Made by a program: the position numbers and the translations under genes. From an uncultured Clostridia bacterium (GTDB taxonomy: Bacteria; Bacillota; Clostridia; Oscillospirales; Ruminococcaceae), in NCBI GenBank assembly GCA_947627005.1, contig CANQUJ010000015.1, forward strand, positions 1 to 47,393: 47,393 bases of DNA, in the 5' to 3' direction. A model generated the notes under the pieces. It worked only from the letters and a program-made list of their open reading frames with translations. It searched no databases and was not told the origin of the DNA. Every line of letters begins with the position of its first letter. The first letter of the stretch is position 1. Of the stretch, positions 24,663 to 32,486 are shown piece by piece.

Positions 24663-25027
24663 ATTAGAAATAGCATACCCCCGAACGAGCGGTTAGCGAG
24701 TTCGCGGGTATACCTTTTACGCGTGGGACGGCGGGAGGGAATTTTCTTTTATTTTCTCTGCTTATGCCCCCTCCCCGCGGGAGGGGGCAGGGGGTGGGCG
24801 TTTTAAATAGTACGAGGCGAAGCCGAGTACCTTTTGACATCGGGATGCGGGGGTGGGACAAAATTATCTGTGTTCTGCTGCAATTTAGTGCGCCCAAAAA
24901 ATCATCGCGCCCCGCACGATTCCTTTTATCAAATGCCTGCGGTCGGGATTTTTTATTCCGCTCCCCCAAAAAACCGCCCGCCCCGAAAAGCTTGACCTTT
25001 CGAGGCGGGTGTGGTAAAATCTTTCTG

Positions 25028-25726
25028 TCAATCGTCGAGGCTCTTGATCCTCGATTCGCTGTTTTTTATAAGGTTCACCATCGAAGAATAGTATTTCGGA
25101 TACTCCTCCGCAAGGCTTTGCGTGTCTATCCTCAATTCCTCGGGGTCGGCGATAAAATCCTCCCCGCCTGCCGCCGCGCCCGAGACCGCCGCGCTTATTT
25201 TCGATTCGCATAGATTCATCGCGGCGTTAGAGCCGAGCGGCGCCAAAGACTTGTCTATCATAAAGAAATTCTGGTCGTTCTTCGGGTTCGCCGAATAGAT
25301 ATATCTGAACATCTTGTAGACCGCGAGCATCAGATAGCCCGAAGCCTCTTTTATAACCGTCGACGATCCGCATTTAGAGAGCAGCGAGAAGAAAACGCCG
25401 AGCGAGTTGTTTATAAGCTTTTTGTTGAAGGCGATCATAACCGAGCCGGGCGTGACCTTGTCTCTGCGGTCCGGGTCGTCCTCCGGGATCTCCCCTACCG
25501 ATATAGTCTTCCCCTGCGGCTCGGGCGAACGGCCGAGAAGATAGTCGCAGCTTACGTTATAATAATCCGCCGCGCGGACTAAAAAATCAAGCCCGCACTC
25601 GCGCTTCCCCTTTTCGTAATGCGACAAAAGCCCCTGCGATACCCCAAGGTCTTCCGCCGCCTTTTTCTGCGAAAGCTTGCGCTCCTTCCGCAAAAGGGTC
25701 ATGATTCTTGCAAAATCGGTGCTCAC
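25028..25726 (-). CDS. XRE-family transcriptional regulator
   Basis: A 232-residue regulator. The N-terminal HTH_3 domain (about 5-62) reads MTLLRKERKLSQKKAAEDLG, then VSQGLLSHYEKGKRECGLDF and YYNVSCDYLLGRS. The remaining 165 residues have no domain I recognise and are mostly helical. The start is taken as GTG 25726, with GAGGAG eight bases upstream; GTG 25735 is only two bases from the same site. A good promoter lies at 25776-25804. The repeat cluster lies downstream. Targets are unknown. Confidence 0.75.
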   Translation of the reverse strand: MSTDFARIMTLLRKERKLSQKKAAEDLGVSQGLLSHYEKGKRECGLDFLVRAADYYNVSCDYLLGRSPEPQGKTISVGEIPEDDPDRRDKVTPGSVMIAFNKKLINNSLGVFFSLLSKCGSSTVIKEASGYLMLAVYKMFRYIYSANPKNDQNFFMIDKSLAPLGSNAAMNLCESKISAAVSGAAAGGEDFIADPEELRIDTQSLAEEYPKYYSSMVNLIKNSESRIKSLDD

Positions 25727-25775
25727 CGTCTTCACTCCTCGCCGAAAACTCCGCCCATATAATGACGTATTGAAT

Positions 25776-25804
25776 ATTATACACCCGATTTTACTCTTTG
25801 TAAA
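25776..25804 (-). promoter_or_regulatory. Sigma-A promoter of XRE gene
   Basis: On the minus strand: TTTACA (25799-25804), 17-base spacer, TATAAT (25776-25781). Confidence 0.75.
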
Positions 25805-25899
25805 ACAGTATTTTAAATGAAATTTTCCCCCGTTTTTTGTAGAAATATGCCAACATAAAACCCCTGCCCGACAGGTTTTCGGGCCGATAGGAGGCCGAA

Positions 25900-26517
25900 A
25901 TGAAAGGTTACAGAATACATTTTATCAGACACGCGCTCTGCGAGGCCAACGAAGAGGGCCGCTACGCCGGGATCACCGAGTCGCCGGTTTCGCCGAAGGG
26001 GCGGCGCGAGCTTATGGCCAAGGCGTCGAAGTTCGTCTATCCGCCGGTCGACAAGGTTTATGTAAGTCCGCTTCGGCGGTGTATAGACACCGCGGCGTTT
26101 TTATACCCCGAGGGGTACGCGCGGGTTTTGCCCGAGCTTAGAGAGATGAATTTCGGCGACTTTGAGGGCAAGCGCCTGCTCGATATAAAAGACCTGCCCG
26201 AATACAAAGAGTTTATGAAAGGCGGACTTGACAACCCGCCGCCCAACGGCGAAAGCCTTCGCAAGGTGGTTCAGCGCTGCTACGAGGGGCTTGATTTCAT
26301 CGTCAACGATATGATGAAAAACGGCTACGAAAGCGCCGCTGCGGTCACCCACGGCGGGATAATCATGAATATGATGTCCTGCTTCGGGCTGCCTAAATAT
26401 TCGCCGAACGACTTCGCCTGCGACTTCGGCGAGGGCTTCACCGTCCTCGTGACCGCGCAGATGTGGCAGCAATCCGGCGCGTTTGAAATCCTCGGCATGC
26501 TGCCCTATGAAAGGTAG
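25900..26517 (+). CDS. Histidine phosphatase family protein
   Basis: A 205-residue member of the phosphoglycerate-mutase-like histidine phosphatase superfamily. The RHG motif appears as FIRHALCEANEEGRY, with Ala in place of the usual Gly. Other catalytic parts are SPLRRCIDTA, the acid in LREMNFGDFEGKRL, and the second histidine in VTHGGIIMNMM. The substrate is unknown; relatives dephosphorylate cobalamin precursors, fructose phosphates or phosphoglycerate. The start has ATAGGAGG seven bases upstream. A terminator lies at 26614-26640. Confidence 0.82.
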   Translation: MKGYRIHFIRHALCEANEEGRYAGITESPVSPKGRRELMAKASKFVYPPVDKVYVSPLRRCIDTAAFLYPEGYARVLPELREMNFGDFEGKRLLDIKDLPEYKEFMKGGLDNPPPNGESLRKVVQRCYEGLDFIVNDMMKNGYESAAAVTHGGIIMNMMSCFGLPKYSPNDFACDFGEGFTVLVTAQMWQQSGAFEILGMLPYER

Positions 26518-26613
26518 AAGATAGAGGATAGAGGATAGAGGTTTGATTTTGCAGCTTTCTGACTATCTGTTTTCTGACTATCTGATTTCTGACAATCTGA
26601 TATCTGACATCTG
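26517..26613. repeat. Degenerate TATCTGATTTCTGAC tandem repeat
   Basis: A purine tract (AAGATAGAGGATAGAGGATA) is followed by seven to eight degenerate units of the type TTTCTGAC/TATCTGAT, ending directly at the terminator. It has the same organisation as 23481-23597. Confidence 0.6.
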
Positions 26614-26640
26614 AAAAAGCAGCCTTTCGGGCTGCTTTTT
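26614..26640 (+). terminator. Terminator of histidine phosphatase gene
   Basis: AAAAAGCAGCC (26614-26624) pairs with GGCTGCTTTTT (26630-26640). The right arm ends in five T residues. Confidence 0.9.
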
Positions 26641-26649
26641 CCGCGGGGG

Positions 26650-26678
26650 TTGATTTTTTTGCGCGGGGGTGGTATAAT
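26650..26678 (+). promoter_or_regulatory. Sigma-A promoter of M23 peptidase gene
   Basis: TTGATT (26650-26655), 17-base spacer, TATAAT (26673-26678). It is nearly the same -35/T-run/GC layout as 1404-1432. Confidence 0.8.
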
Positions 26679-26709
26679 GTCTTCGATTGTTACCGTTTTG
26701 TAATTTTTT

Positions 26710-26718
26710 GAAAGGGGG
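26710..26718 (+). promoter_or_regulatory. Ribosome site pointing to a non-ATG start
   Basis: GAAAGGGGG lies 8 bases before an in-frame ACG at 26727. The frame stays open from the TGA at 26709 into the peptidase gene, encoding DKVELIEKLPEEGAS. No ATG, GTG or TTG lies in that interval in frame. Confidence 0.5.
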
Positions 26719-26792
26719 CGACGGATACGGACAAAGTCGAGCTCATCGAAAAGCTGCCCGAAGAGGGCGCTTCGGCGCAGGCCGAAGAAAAT

Positions 26793-29006
26793 ATGCCGGT
26801 CGGCGAAGAGGCCGCTTTAAGCGAACCGAGGCCGGAGTCCGCCCCCGAAAAAGAGACGGCCGAGGCTGTCGAAACGGCCGAACCCGCAGTCGAGGCTGTC
26901 GAGGCCGTCGAAGCGGTCGGCGAAAAGGCGGAGGCGGAAGCCGAACCGGCCGGAGAGACTTTGACGGAAGCCGAACCCTCGGCCGAAGGGGGCGAAAGCT
27001 CTTCAAAAAAGAATAAATTCGATTTTTCAAAGGCGATGGCGGCGGTCTTCGCGGCGCTCGTCTGCGCGATAAAATTCCTCTCCCGCTCGGCGGTATCGGG
27101 CGCAAAATGCTTCGCGGCGGGCTCTAAAACCGTATTTAAAGGTACCTGCTCGTTCTTGGGGCGGCTCGGCGGAATTGCGGCGAGGGCGGCGAAAAGCCTC
27201 TGCCGAACCGGCGCGAAAGCCGTTAAAACCGCCGCTTCGGGCTCTATAAAGGCGCTTAAAGAGCAGCTTTCAAAGATTCTGCCGGCGCTCTGCGGCTTTT
27301 TGGGATATATCGGAAAAAGCGCGTTCGGGGTCCTTTCGGCGGTCGCGAAAGCCGTTTTCGGGGCGATATGGCGGGCGCTCTCAACGGTGTTCGGGGCGGT
27401 CGGCGGCTGGATATTCAAAAAGCTTAAGCAGCCGCTCTACGACGTTTGGTGCTTTGTTTTAACGCCTTTCGCCCACGCCTACGGAAGCTTGGCGCACGCG
27501 CATTTACACTTTAAAAAAGCGAGCAAAAAGGGGTTTATCCACGCGGTGAAGTCCGCCCTCGCCTCGATATGGAAGTTCTTCGGCGGGGTCTGCGAGGTTT
27601 TGAAGTTCTCCTTCAACTACGCCGCGCCGATAATTTCCATCGTATTTTTGATCTCGCTGATAAGATACGCGTCGACCATACAGTACGCGATAACCGTAGA
27701 ATACAACGGAAGCGAGCTTGGGACCATCGACAACGAGGTCACATACAACGAGGCGCAAAGCCTTGTCCAGGATAAGATAACCTTTACCGAAAACAACGCG
27801 CCGATAATCGAAACGCCGAAGTTTTCGGTCGCGGTAATGAACCTTGACGACAATTCGGAGCAGCCTCTTGACGACATCGACGCGCTTTCGGAGCTTATTA
27901 TCGAGGGCGGCGACGTTTCGATAGTATACGCCTACGGACTTTATATCAACAACGAGCTCTACGGAGTTTATTCCGAGAGCGATATGGAGATAATCCGGGC
28001 TGCCCTTAACGACAAGCTTAACAGCTTCAGCTCGCCCGATTCGGTAGAGGTCAGATTTGAAGACGACATCGTCATATCGGAGGGGCGGTTTATAGAAGAC
28101 GTTCTGGTTCCGGCCGAAAGCGCCCTCGAGCTTATAAACGGGTCGACCGAGGTCGAGGCGTATTACAGCGTAAACCGGGGCGACACCATCTCGGGGGTCT
28201 GCGAATCGCTCGGGATCACCCGCGCGGAATTTGACGCCGACAACCCCTCGCTTTCCGGAGGAATACGGCAGGGCGACATTGTTACATACCACTATTTAGA
28301 GCCGCACCTTAACGTCATCACCACCCACTACGAAGTCTACGACCAAGTCATCGAGAGGACGACGGAATACGTCGAATCTTCGAGATACGAGCAATATTGC
28401 GAAATTCTCTTGCAGCACGGCTCGGACGGCCTTGAAAACGTTACCGCGCTGGTAACCGAAGTCAACGGCAAGGAGAGCGACAGGACGGTTGTTTCGAGGA
28501 CTATCCTCGAAGAGATGGTTCCGAGAAAATTCAGAGTCGGAACAAAGGAAAACACCTATCTTGAGGGCGACACCGAGATTATCGACACGCTGGGGACATT
28601 CTGCTGGCCGCTCGGAGACGAGGACTGCTATATAAGCTCGAACTTCGGATACCGAAGCTGGGATCACTCGAACCACAAAGCGATAGACATCGCGGGGATA
28701 CCGAGAGGCACGCCGATTTACGCCGCCTGCGACGGAAAGGTAACCTTCTCGGGTTGGTATGCCGATTACGGCAAGCTTGTTATAGTCGACTGCGGGCACG
28801 GATATCAATGCTACTACGGCCACTGTTCCGAACTTTTGGTGAGCGTGGGCGACAGGGTCGAAAAGGGCGACACCATCGCGAAGGTTGGAATGACCGGCAG
28901 CGCCTCGGGCAACCACCTGCACTTTGAGATGAGGCTTGACAAAGACAGGATCAACCCGTTTTTGGCGCTCGGCGGCCCGGGAGGGCACAGGTATAATCCG
29001 GCATAA
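26793..29006 (+). CDS. LysM-G5-M23 metallopeptidase, membrane-anchored
   Basis: From ATG 26793 the product has 737 residues. An acidic Glu/Ala/Val-rich cytosolic region (1-70) is followed by Ala/Lys-rich helices, a membrane helix near 280-300 (APIISIVFLISLI), a LysM domain (VNRGDTISGVCESLGITRAEF), a G5-type domain (about 510-590) and a C-terminal M23 endopeptidase with zinc ligands in HKAIDIAG and GNHLHFEM. Such proteins cut peptidoglycan cross-bridges. The ATG lacks a ribosome site. The strong site GAAAGGGGG at 26710-26718 points to a start near 26721-26727, where the in-frame codons are ACG, so a non-ATG start is likely and would add about 22-24 residues. Confidence 0.85.
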   Translation: MPVGEEAALSEPRPESAPEKETAEAVETAEPAVEAVEAVEAVGEKAEAEAEPAGETLTEAEPSAEGGESSSKKNKFDFSKAMAAVFAALVCAIKFLSRSAVSGAKCFAAGSKTVFKGTCSFLGRLGGIAARAAKSLCRTGAKAVKTAASGSIKALKEQLSKILPALCGFLGYIGKSAFGVLSAVAKAVFGAIWRALSTVFGAVGGWIFKKLKQPLYDVWCFVLTPFAHAYGSLAHAHLHFKKASKKGFIHAVKSALASIWKFFGGVCEVLKFSFNYAAPIISIVFLISLIRYASTIQYAITVEYNGSELGTIDNEVTYNEAQSLVQDKITFTENNAPIIETPKFSVAVMNLDDNSEQPLDDIDALSELIIEGGDVSIVYAYGLYINNELYGVYSESDMEIIRAALNDKLNSFSSPDSVEVRFEDDIVISEGRFIEDVLVPAESALELINGSTEVEAYYSVNRGDTISGVCESLGITRAEFDADNPSLSGGIRQGDIVTYHYLEPHLNVITTHYEVYDQVIERTTEYVESSRYEQYCEILLQHGSDGLENVTALVTEVNGKESDRTVVSRTILEEMVPRKFRVGTKENTYLEGDTEIIDTLGTFCWPLGDEDCYISSNFGYRSWDHSNHKAIDIAGIPRGTPIYAACDGKVTFSGWYADYGKLVIVDCGHGYQCYYGHCSELLVSVGDRVEKGDTIAKVGMTGSASGNHLHFEMRLDKDRINPFLALGGPGGHRYNPA

Positions 29007-29009
29007 CTA

Positions 29010-29036
29010 TTCGGGGAGCGCAAAAAGCTCCCCGAA
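29010..29036 (+). terminator. Terminator of M23 peptidase gene
   Basis: TTCGGGGAGC (29010-29019) pairs with GCTCCCCGAA (29027-29036), followed by AAAATTTTT. Confidence 0.8.
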
Positions 29037-29053
29037 AAAATTTTTAAAAACAC

Positions 29054-29082
29054 TTGACAAGAGCGAAAAGGGGTGATATAAT
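29054..29082 (+). promoter_or_regulatory. Sigma-A promoter of tRNA-Leu
   Basis: TTGACA (29054-29059), 17-base spacer, TATAAT (29077-29082); a full consensus 32 bases before the tRNA. Confidence 0.9.
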
Positions 29083-29113
29083 AGTGAAGCTTTCCCGAGG
29101 GGTAATTGAATAT

Positions 29114-29198
29114 GCGGCAGTGCTGGAATAGGCAGACAGGCACGTTTGAGGGGCGTGTGTCGAACGACGTATGGGTTCAAGTCCCATTTGCCGCACCA
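29114..29198 (+). tRNA. tRNA-Leu (anticodon GAG)
   Basis: A class II tRNA with encoded CCA. The acceptor stem GCGGCAG pairs with TTGCCGC, the discriminator is A29195, and CCA is 29196-29198. The anticodon stem CACGT/GCGTG encloses loop TTGAGGG with anticodon GAG at 29148-29150. A long variable arm (GTCG-AA-CGAC) and T-arm ATGGG/CCCAT with TTCAAGT are present. It has its own promoter and terminator. Confidence 0.97.
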
Positions 29199-29199
29199 A

Positions 29200-29237
29200 A
29201 AATAAGGAAGATGTCATCGACATCTTCCTTATTTTTT
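29200..29237 (+). terminator. Terminator of tRNA-Leu
   Basis: A perfect 16-bp stem, 29200-29215 with 29219-29234, loop ATC, running into T6. Confidence 0.92.
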
Positions 29238-29404
29238 GATGAGGTATTTGAGCGAGAGACATACTCAAAGCGCAGGACAAGTTGTTAGAACGATGAAAAG
29301 TTCTGTTGCGACAAATTATCAGATGGCGCGAAAGTGCGTGCGCTTTGGATTGCATGGACGCGTTACGGAAATTAAACAATGGATAGTCCCCGCCCACAGC
29401 CGCC
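29238..29404. other. Unassigned spacer, possible gene remnant
   Basis: No start codon with ribosome site. A plus-strand frame gives a short peptide, TNYQMARKCVRFGLHGRV, ending at the repeat cluster. It could be a fragment of a decayed gene; I recognise no family. Confidence 0.25.
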
Positions 29405-29935
29405 CCGATTAAAAGGAACTCGGCTTCGCCGAGTGCTATCTTTAGTCACCCCACCCCTTCACCCCGCCCCTCAAGGGGCGGGACTCCTTCACTTTTCTGC
29501 TTGTGCAGAAAAGTGAAGCGAAAAGAGCCCGCCAGAGAGGTGGATTGCGATTTCCCCCTCTCTGGACTCTCCCCTTCAAACGCTGACGGCAGCCGCGCCT
29601 TCGCAGAAGGACTTTTGTTTCTGACCGAAACAGAGGGAAACGGCGCGGCCATGCGCCATTCGGCGCAAATACCAAGTCCGTCGCTGTGTTAAGATAAATT
29701 TTGCGCCTTGAGCACCCCACTCCTCTCGCTTCGCTCGCCCCCGCCCCTCGAGGGGCGGGGGCTGCGCCTTTTCAAACTTTCGCGCAAAACCCGGCGGGGG
29801 TGGGGTGACTGAAAATAGCACGAGGCGAAGCCGAGTTCCTTTAGACAAGGGGCCGGCGGGCGGGAATTTTCCGGTTTTAACTCTGTCCGGCCGCTTAAAA
29901 CGCCATTCGCGCAACGAATACCTTTTTCTGCGGAT
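29405..29935. repeat. Palindromic repeat cluster II
   Basis: The gap 29235-30136 holds three copies of the constant-flank stem-loop: 29409-29444 (+), 29810-29844 (-) and 29895-29929 (-). Between them are C/G-rich palindromes at 29463-29482 and near 29751, a perfect 14-bp hairpin (29487-29500 with 29505-29518) and CCAGAGAGG/CCTCTCTGG. The segment 29880-29930, reversed, closely matches 44990-45050. Apparent reading frames are Arg/Gly-rich and repeat-derived. Confidence 0.75.
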
Positions 29936-30017
29936 CGTCAGGCAGGGCCCCCTTTTTCAGCTTAATTTCCCCGAGGTTGAGCGTTGAAAAGACATTTCCC
30001 GCAGGCGACGCCTTGAA

Positions 30018-30056
30018 ATTCTGTCTTCCGATTTCTGACCTCTGTCTTCTTGCTTC
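30018..30056. repeat. Degenerate TCTGTCTTC-type repeat
   Basis: The pyrimidine-rich tract TCTGTCTTCCGATTTCTGAC, then CTCTGTCTTCTTGCTTCT, is the near reverse complement of 15139-15177. Confidence 0.5.
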
Positions 30057-30063
30057 TCCCCCC

Positions 30064-30092
30064 TTGCATTTCCCCTCTCCCCATGCTATAAT
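30064..30092 (+). promoter_or_regulatory. Sigma-A promoter of nth
   Basis: TTGCAT (30064-30069), 17-base spacer, TATAAT (30087-30092). Confidence 0.75.
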
Positions 30093-30136
30093 AATCCCAA
30101 TCTCCCCAAAATCCACCCCAAAAGCGAGGAACTCCT

Positions 30137-30784
30137 ATGCCCGCAGAAACCGAAGTTTTGTCCCGCGCCGAAGAGATAGTCGGCCGGCTTGAAAAAGTTT
30201 ACCCCGAGGCGCAGTGCTCTTTAGTCTGCGAAAAGCCCTACGAGCTTCTGATCGCCGTCAGGCTTTCGGCGCAATGCACCGACGCGCGCGTAAATATCGT
30301 CACAAAAGAGCTTTTTAAGCGCTTCCCCACCCTTGAAAGCTTCGCCGAGGCCGACCTTTCGGAGGTCGAAGAGATCGTCAAGCCCTGCGGACTTTTTCAC
30401 ACCAAGGCAAAAAGCGTCATCGAGCTCTCGAAGAAGCTATTAAACGACTTCGGCGGCGTCGTGCCGGACAATATGGAAGACCTTCTCTCGCTGCCGGGTG
30501 TCGGGCGGAAGACCGCAAACCTTATTTTGGGGGACGTTTACAAGCAGCCCGCCGTGGTCACCGACACCCACTGTATCCGAATCTGCGAGCGGCTCGGGCT
30601 TTCTTCGGGGAGCGACCCGCTTAAGGTCGAAATGCGCCTGCGCGAGGTTTTGCCGATGGACCGCGCTTCGGACTTCTGCCACCGGCTTGTGAACTTCGGG
30701 CGGGATACCTGCTCTGCGCGAAAGCCCAAATGCGGCGGCTGCCCCCTTGCCGACTTGTGCGAATACAATAAATCCCGCGGGTGA
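30137..30784 (+). CDS. nth: Endonuclease III
   Basis: A 215-residue DNA glycosylase/AP lyase that removes oxidised pyrimidines in base excision repair. The helix-hairpin-helix reads LPGVGRKTANLILGD, with the catalytic Lys inside it, followed by the catalytic Asp in VVTDTHCIRICERLG. The C-terminal [4Fe-4S] cluster has CSARKPKCGGCPLADLC with the C-x6-C-x2-C-x5-C spacing. The length is standard. It is monocistronic, between its own promoter and the terminator at 30818-30845. Confidence 0.96.
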   Translation: MPAETEVLSRAEEIVGRLEKVYPEAQCSLVCEKPYELLIAVRLSAQCTDARVNIVTKELFKRFPTLESFAEADLSEVEEIVKPCGLFHTKAKSVIELSKKLLNDFGGVVPDNMEDLLSLPGVGRKTANLILGDVYKQPAVVTDTHCIRICERLGLSSGSDPLKVEMRLREVLPMDRASDFCHRLVNFGRDTCSARKPKCGGCPLADLCEYNKSRG

Positions 30785-30817
30785 CTGCGGGATCTGCGGA
30801 ATGATAAGACGACATTT

Positions 30818-30845
30818 AAAAAGCAGACGGTTTCGTCTGCTTTTT
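30818..30845 (+). terminator. Terminator of nth
   Basis: AAAAAGCAGACG (30818-30829) pairs with CGTCTGCTTTTT (30834-30845). Confidence 0.92.
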
Positions 30846-30960
30846 AGATATCGGAAATTAGAAGTTGGAAGATAGAAGTTAAAAGGATAGAAAGTTTGAA
30901 ATCGCAGAAAGCGCAAAAACCCGCCCTCTATCCTCTAACCTCTAACTCTCTATCCTCTAA
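30846..30960. repeat. Degenerate AGAAGTT/CTCTAACC tandem repeat
   Basis: The purine half AAATTAGAAGTTGGAAGATA is followed by AGTTAAAAGGATAG. The pyrimidine half is TCTATCCTCTAACCTCTAAC with CTATCCTCT. The halves are imperfect reverse complements with a 40-base centre. It directly follows the nth terminator. The rest of 30785-31154 holds a second terminator and the hyd promoter. Confidence 0.6.
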
Positions 30961-31016
30961 AATGCGTTTTTTGTTCGCAAGAGGAAAAATTGTCCCCTCA
31001 TGCCGAAAATTTCAAG

Positions 31017-31053
31017 AAAAATCCGGCGACTTTCGCGGGATTTTTTCTTTTTT
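31017..31053 (+). terminator. Second terminator insulating the hyd operon
   Basis: AAAAATCC (31017-31024) pairs with GGATTTTT (31038-31045), with inner GCGA/TCGC, followed by a T-rich run to 31053. It lies just before the hyd promoter. Confidence 0.75.
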
Positions 31054-31057
31054 AGTC

Positions 31058-31086
31058 TTGATATTCTTTCGCCGATATGTTATACT
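31058..31086 (+). promoter_or_regulatory. Sigma-A promoter of hydrogenase operon
   Basis: TTGATA (31058-31063), 17-base spacer, TATACT (31081-31086). A 68-base leader follows. No clear Rex palindrome was found in it. Confidence 0.75.
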
Positions 31087-31154
31087 TCTGTTGTATGTAT
31101 ACGTCAAAGTATGGCATTTAACAATAATTCGACAATATTGAAAGGAAGGATACC

Positions 31155-31649
31155 ATGAAAAAACGTATCAGCACAGTCCCGTTCCGCGGAACTCCCGAGC
31201 AGGAGGCGAAGCTTAGGGCGGTAATCGAAGAAAAGAAGCATGTCGAGGGTTCGCTTATGCAGGTTATGCAGGAAGCGCAGGAGATCTACGGATACCTTCC
31301 CCTCGAAGTTCAGCAGATAATCGCCGAGGGTATGGGAGTATCGGTAGAGCAGGTATACGGCATCGCGACCTTCTATGCGCAGTTTGCCCTTTCGCCCAAG
31401 GGCGAGCACCAGATCTCGGTCTGCCTCGGAACCGCCTGCTATGTTAAGGGCTCGCAGGATATCATCGACCGCCTTACCGAAGTTTTGGGCATCGAAGCCG
31501 GCGAATGTACCCCGGACGGCAAATTCTCGCTCGAGGCCTGCCGCTGCATAGGCGCTTGCGGTCTCGCGCCGGTTATGACAGTCGGCGAAGACGTTTACGG
31601 AAGGCTTACCAAGGCGGACGTAGACACCATTTTGGCAAAATACAACTAA
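31155..31649 (+). CDS. hydC: NuoE-like [2Fe-2S] subunit HydC of NAD-linked hydrogenase
   Basis: A 164-residue thioredoxin-fold [2Fe-2S] protein of the NuoE/HydC family. The helical N-terminus has EEKKHVEGSLMQVMQEAQEI and YGYLPLEVQQII. The cluster cysteines lie in VCLGTACYVKGSQ and CRCIGACGLAPV. With HydB and HydA it forms the NAD(P)-dependent, usually electron-bifurcating [FeFe]-hydrogenase, which couples ferredoxin and NADH to H2. It is the first gene of a ten-gene operon; unusually, seven genes separate it from hydB. AAAGGAAGG precedes the ATG. Confidence 0.9.
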   Translation: MKKRISTVPFRGTPEQEAKLRAVIEEKKHVEGSLMQVMQEAQEIYGYLPLEVQQIIAEGMGVSVEQVYGIATFYAQFALSPKGEHQISVCLGTACYVKGSQDIIDRLTEVLGIEAGECTPDGKFSLEACRCIGACGLAPVMTVGEDVYGRLTKADVDTILAKYN

Positions 31650-31681
31650 TCGGAGCCGGTATCTGACAGGGGTTATATAAG

Positions 31682-32038
31682 ATGAAAATTTCCGATATTA
31701 AAACTCTGCTCGGAGCGGAAGTGGTCTGCGGCGAAGAAAACCTCGATCACGACGTATATTCGGCCTGCGGAAGCGATATGATGAGCGACGTTTTGGCATA
31801 CGTCAAGGACCAGGCGGTTCTTTTGACCGGGCTTGTTAATTCACAGGTGATCCGCACCGCAGAGATGATGGACATGGTTTGTATAGTCTTTGTCCGCTCA
31901 AAGAAGCCGACCGAAGACATGATTGAGCTTGCGCGCGAAAGCGGGATAGTTCTTATGACCACCGAAAAGCGCATGTATGAAGCTTGCGGCCTTCTTTATA
32001 AAAGCGGACTCGTCGGAAACGGGGTAAAACATGAGTGA
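31682..32038 (+). CDS. DRTGG-domain protein (first copy)
   Basis: A 118-residue protein resembling DRTGG-type domains found in clostridial hydrogenase operons. It begins MKISDIKTLLGAEVVCGEEN and contains VYSACGSDMMSDVLAYVKDQ, then LLTGLVNSQVIRTAEMMDMVCIVFV. DRTGG domains occur in regulatory contexts (for example in HPr kinase and phosphotransacetylase relatives) and are thought to bind small ligands. Its last codons overlap the start of the ATPase gene by 8 bases, indicating coupled translation. The precise role is unknown; I infer signal relay together with the neighbours. Confidence 0.75.
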   Translation: MKISDIKTLLGAEVVCGEENLDHDVYSACGSDMMSDVLAYVKDQAVLLTGLVNSQVIRTAEMMDMVCIVFVRSKKPTEDMIELARESGIVLMTTEKRMYEACGLLYKSGLVGNGVKHE

Positions 32039-32453
32039 ATCCGTAAGATTCCGCTTTAACGTAGACGGTTCTAACTTTACCACCGCGGGCCAAGCCTCGG
32101 TTCAGGTAAAAAAGAACCTGCGCGAGCTCGGGATCCCGGCGGAAGCGATCCGGCGGGTGTCCATCGCGATGTACGAGGGCGAGATCAATATGGTCATACA
32201 CGCCCACGGGGGCGAAGCCGAGGTAATCGTTTTTGAAGACAGGATAGAGATAATTCTTTCCGACCATGGCCCGGGGATCCCGAACATCGAGCTTGCGATG
32301 AAAGAGGGCTATTCCACCGCGCCGGACAATATTCGGTCTTTGGGCTTCGGCGCCGGAATGGGGCTTCCGAATATGAAGCGCTATACCGACGACATGAAGA
32401 TAGACACCGAGCTCGGAAAGGGCACCACTATAACCATGACGGTTAAGTTTTAA
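32031..32453 (+). CDS. GHKL ATPase, anti-sigma/RsbW-like
   Basis: A 140-residue stand-alone HATPase_c domain. The N box is AMYEGEINMVIHAHG (Glu and Asn of the Bergerat fold), the G1 box is LSDHGPGIPNIELAM, and the G2 region is LGFGAGMGLPNMKRYTD. There is no kinase dimerisation domain or sensor, so it is closest to the SpoIIAB/RsbW serine-kinase anti-sigma type. It overlaps the DRTGG gene upstream and precedes the HydS-like gene. It probably phosphorylates or sequesters a partner; none can be named. Confidence 0.85.
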   Translation: MSESVRFRFNVDGSNFTTAGQASVQVKKNLRELGIPAEAIRRVSIAMYEGEINMVIHAHGGEAEVIVFEDRIEIILSDHGPGIPNIELAMKEGYSTAPDNIRSLGFGAGMGLPNMKRYTDDMKIDTELGKGTTITMTVKF

Positions 32454-32486
32454 TACCTTATTATAAGCTTTTAAAACGGTGAGATT

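Larger units (their letters stand above)
24301..24850. repeat. Palindromic repeat cluster I
   Basis: The 920-base gap 24107-25027 has no credible gene. It holds four copies of a stem-loop with constant flanks: 24325-24356 (+), 24419-24453 (+), 24664-24719 (-) and 24801-24838 (-). In plus orientation a copy reads TAAAAGGWAY, then a variable stem-loop, then RTGCTATTTTTAG. C/G-rich palindromes accompany them at 24495-24530 (36 bp, perfect) and 24765-24789. Short reading frames here are repeat-derived. The 24122-24300 part is unremarkable A/G-rich spacer. Confidence 0.8.

Noticed and set aside
29044-29397. Minus-strand reading frame containing MGLEPIRRSTHAPQ across the tRNA-Leu
   Set aside because: It is the antisense of tRNA-Leu and its terminator, a well-known source of false protein calls; there is no ribosome site and no domain.
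29442-29914. Several Arg/Gly-rich reading frames in repeat cluster II
   Set aside because: They follow palindromic repeats, lack ribosome sites and overlap each other on both strands.
31087-31154. Possible Rex operator in the hyd leader (TTTAACAATAATT, CAATATTG)
   Set aside because: Only a single half-site-like TTGTTAAAT is visible; no paired TTGTTAA-N4-TTAACAA was found, so it is not called.
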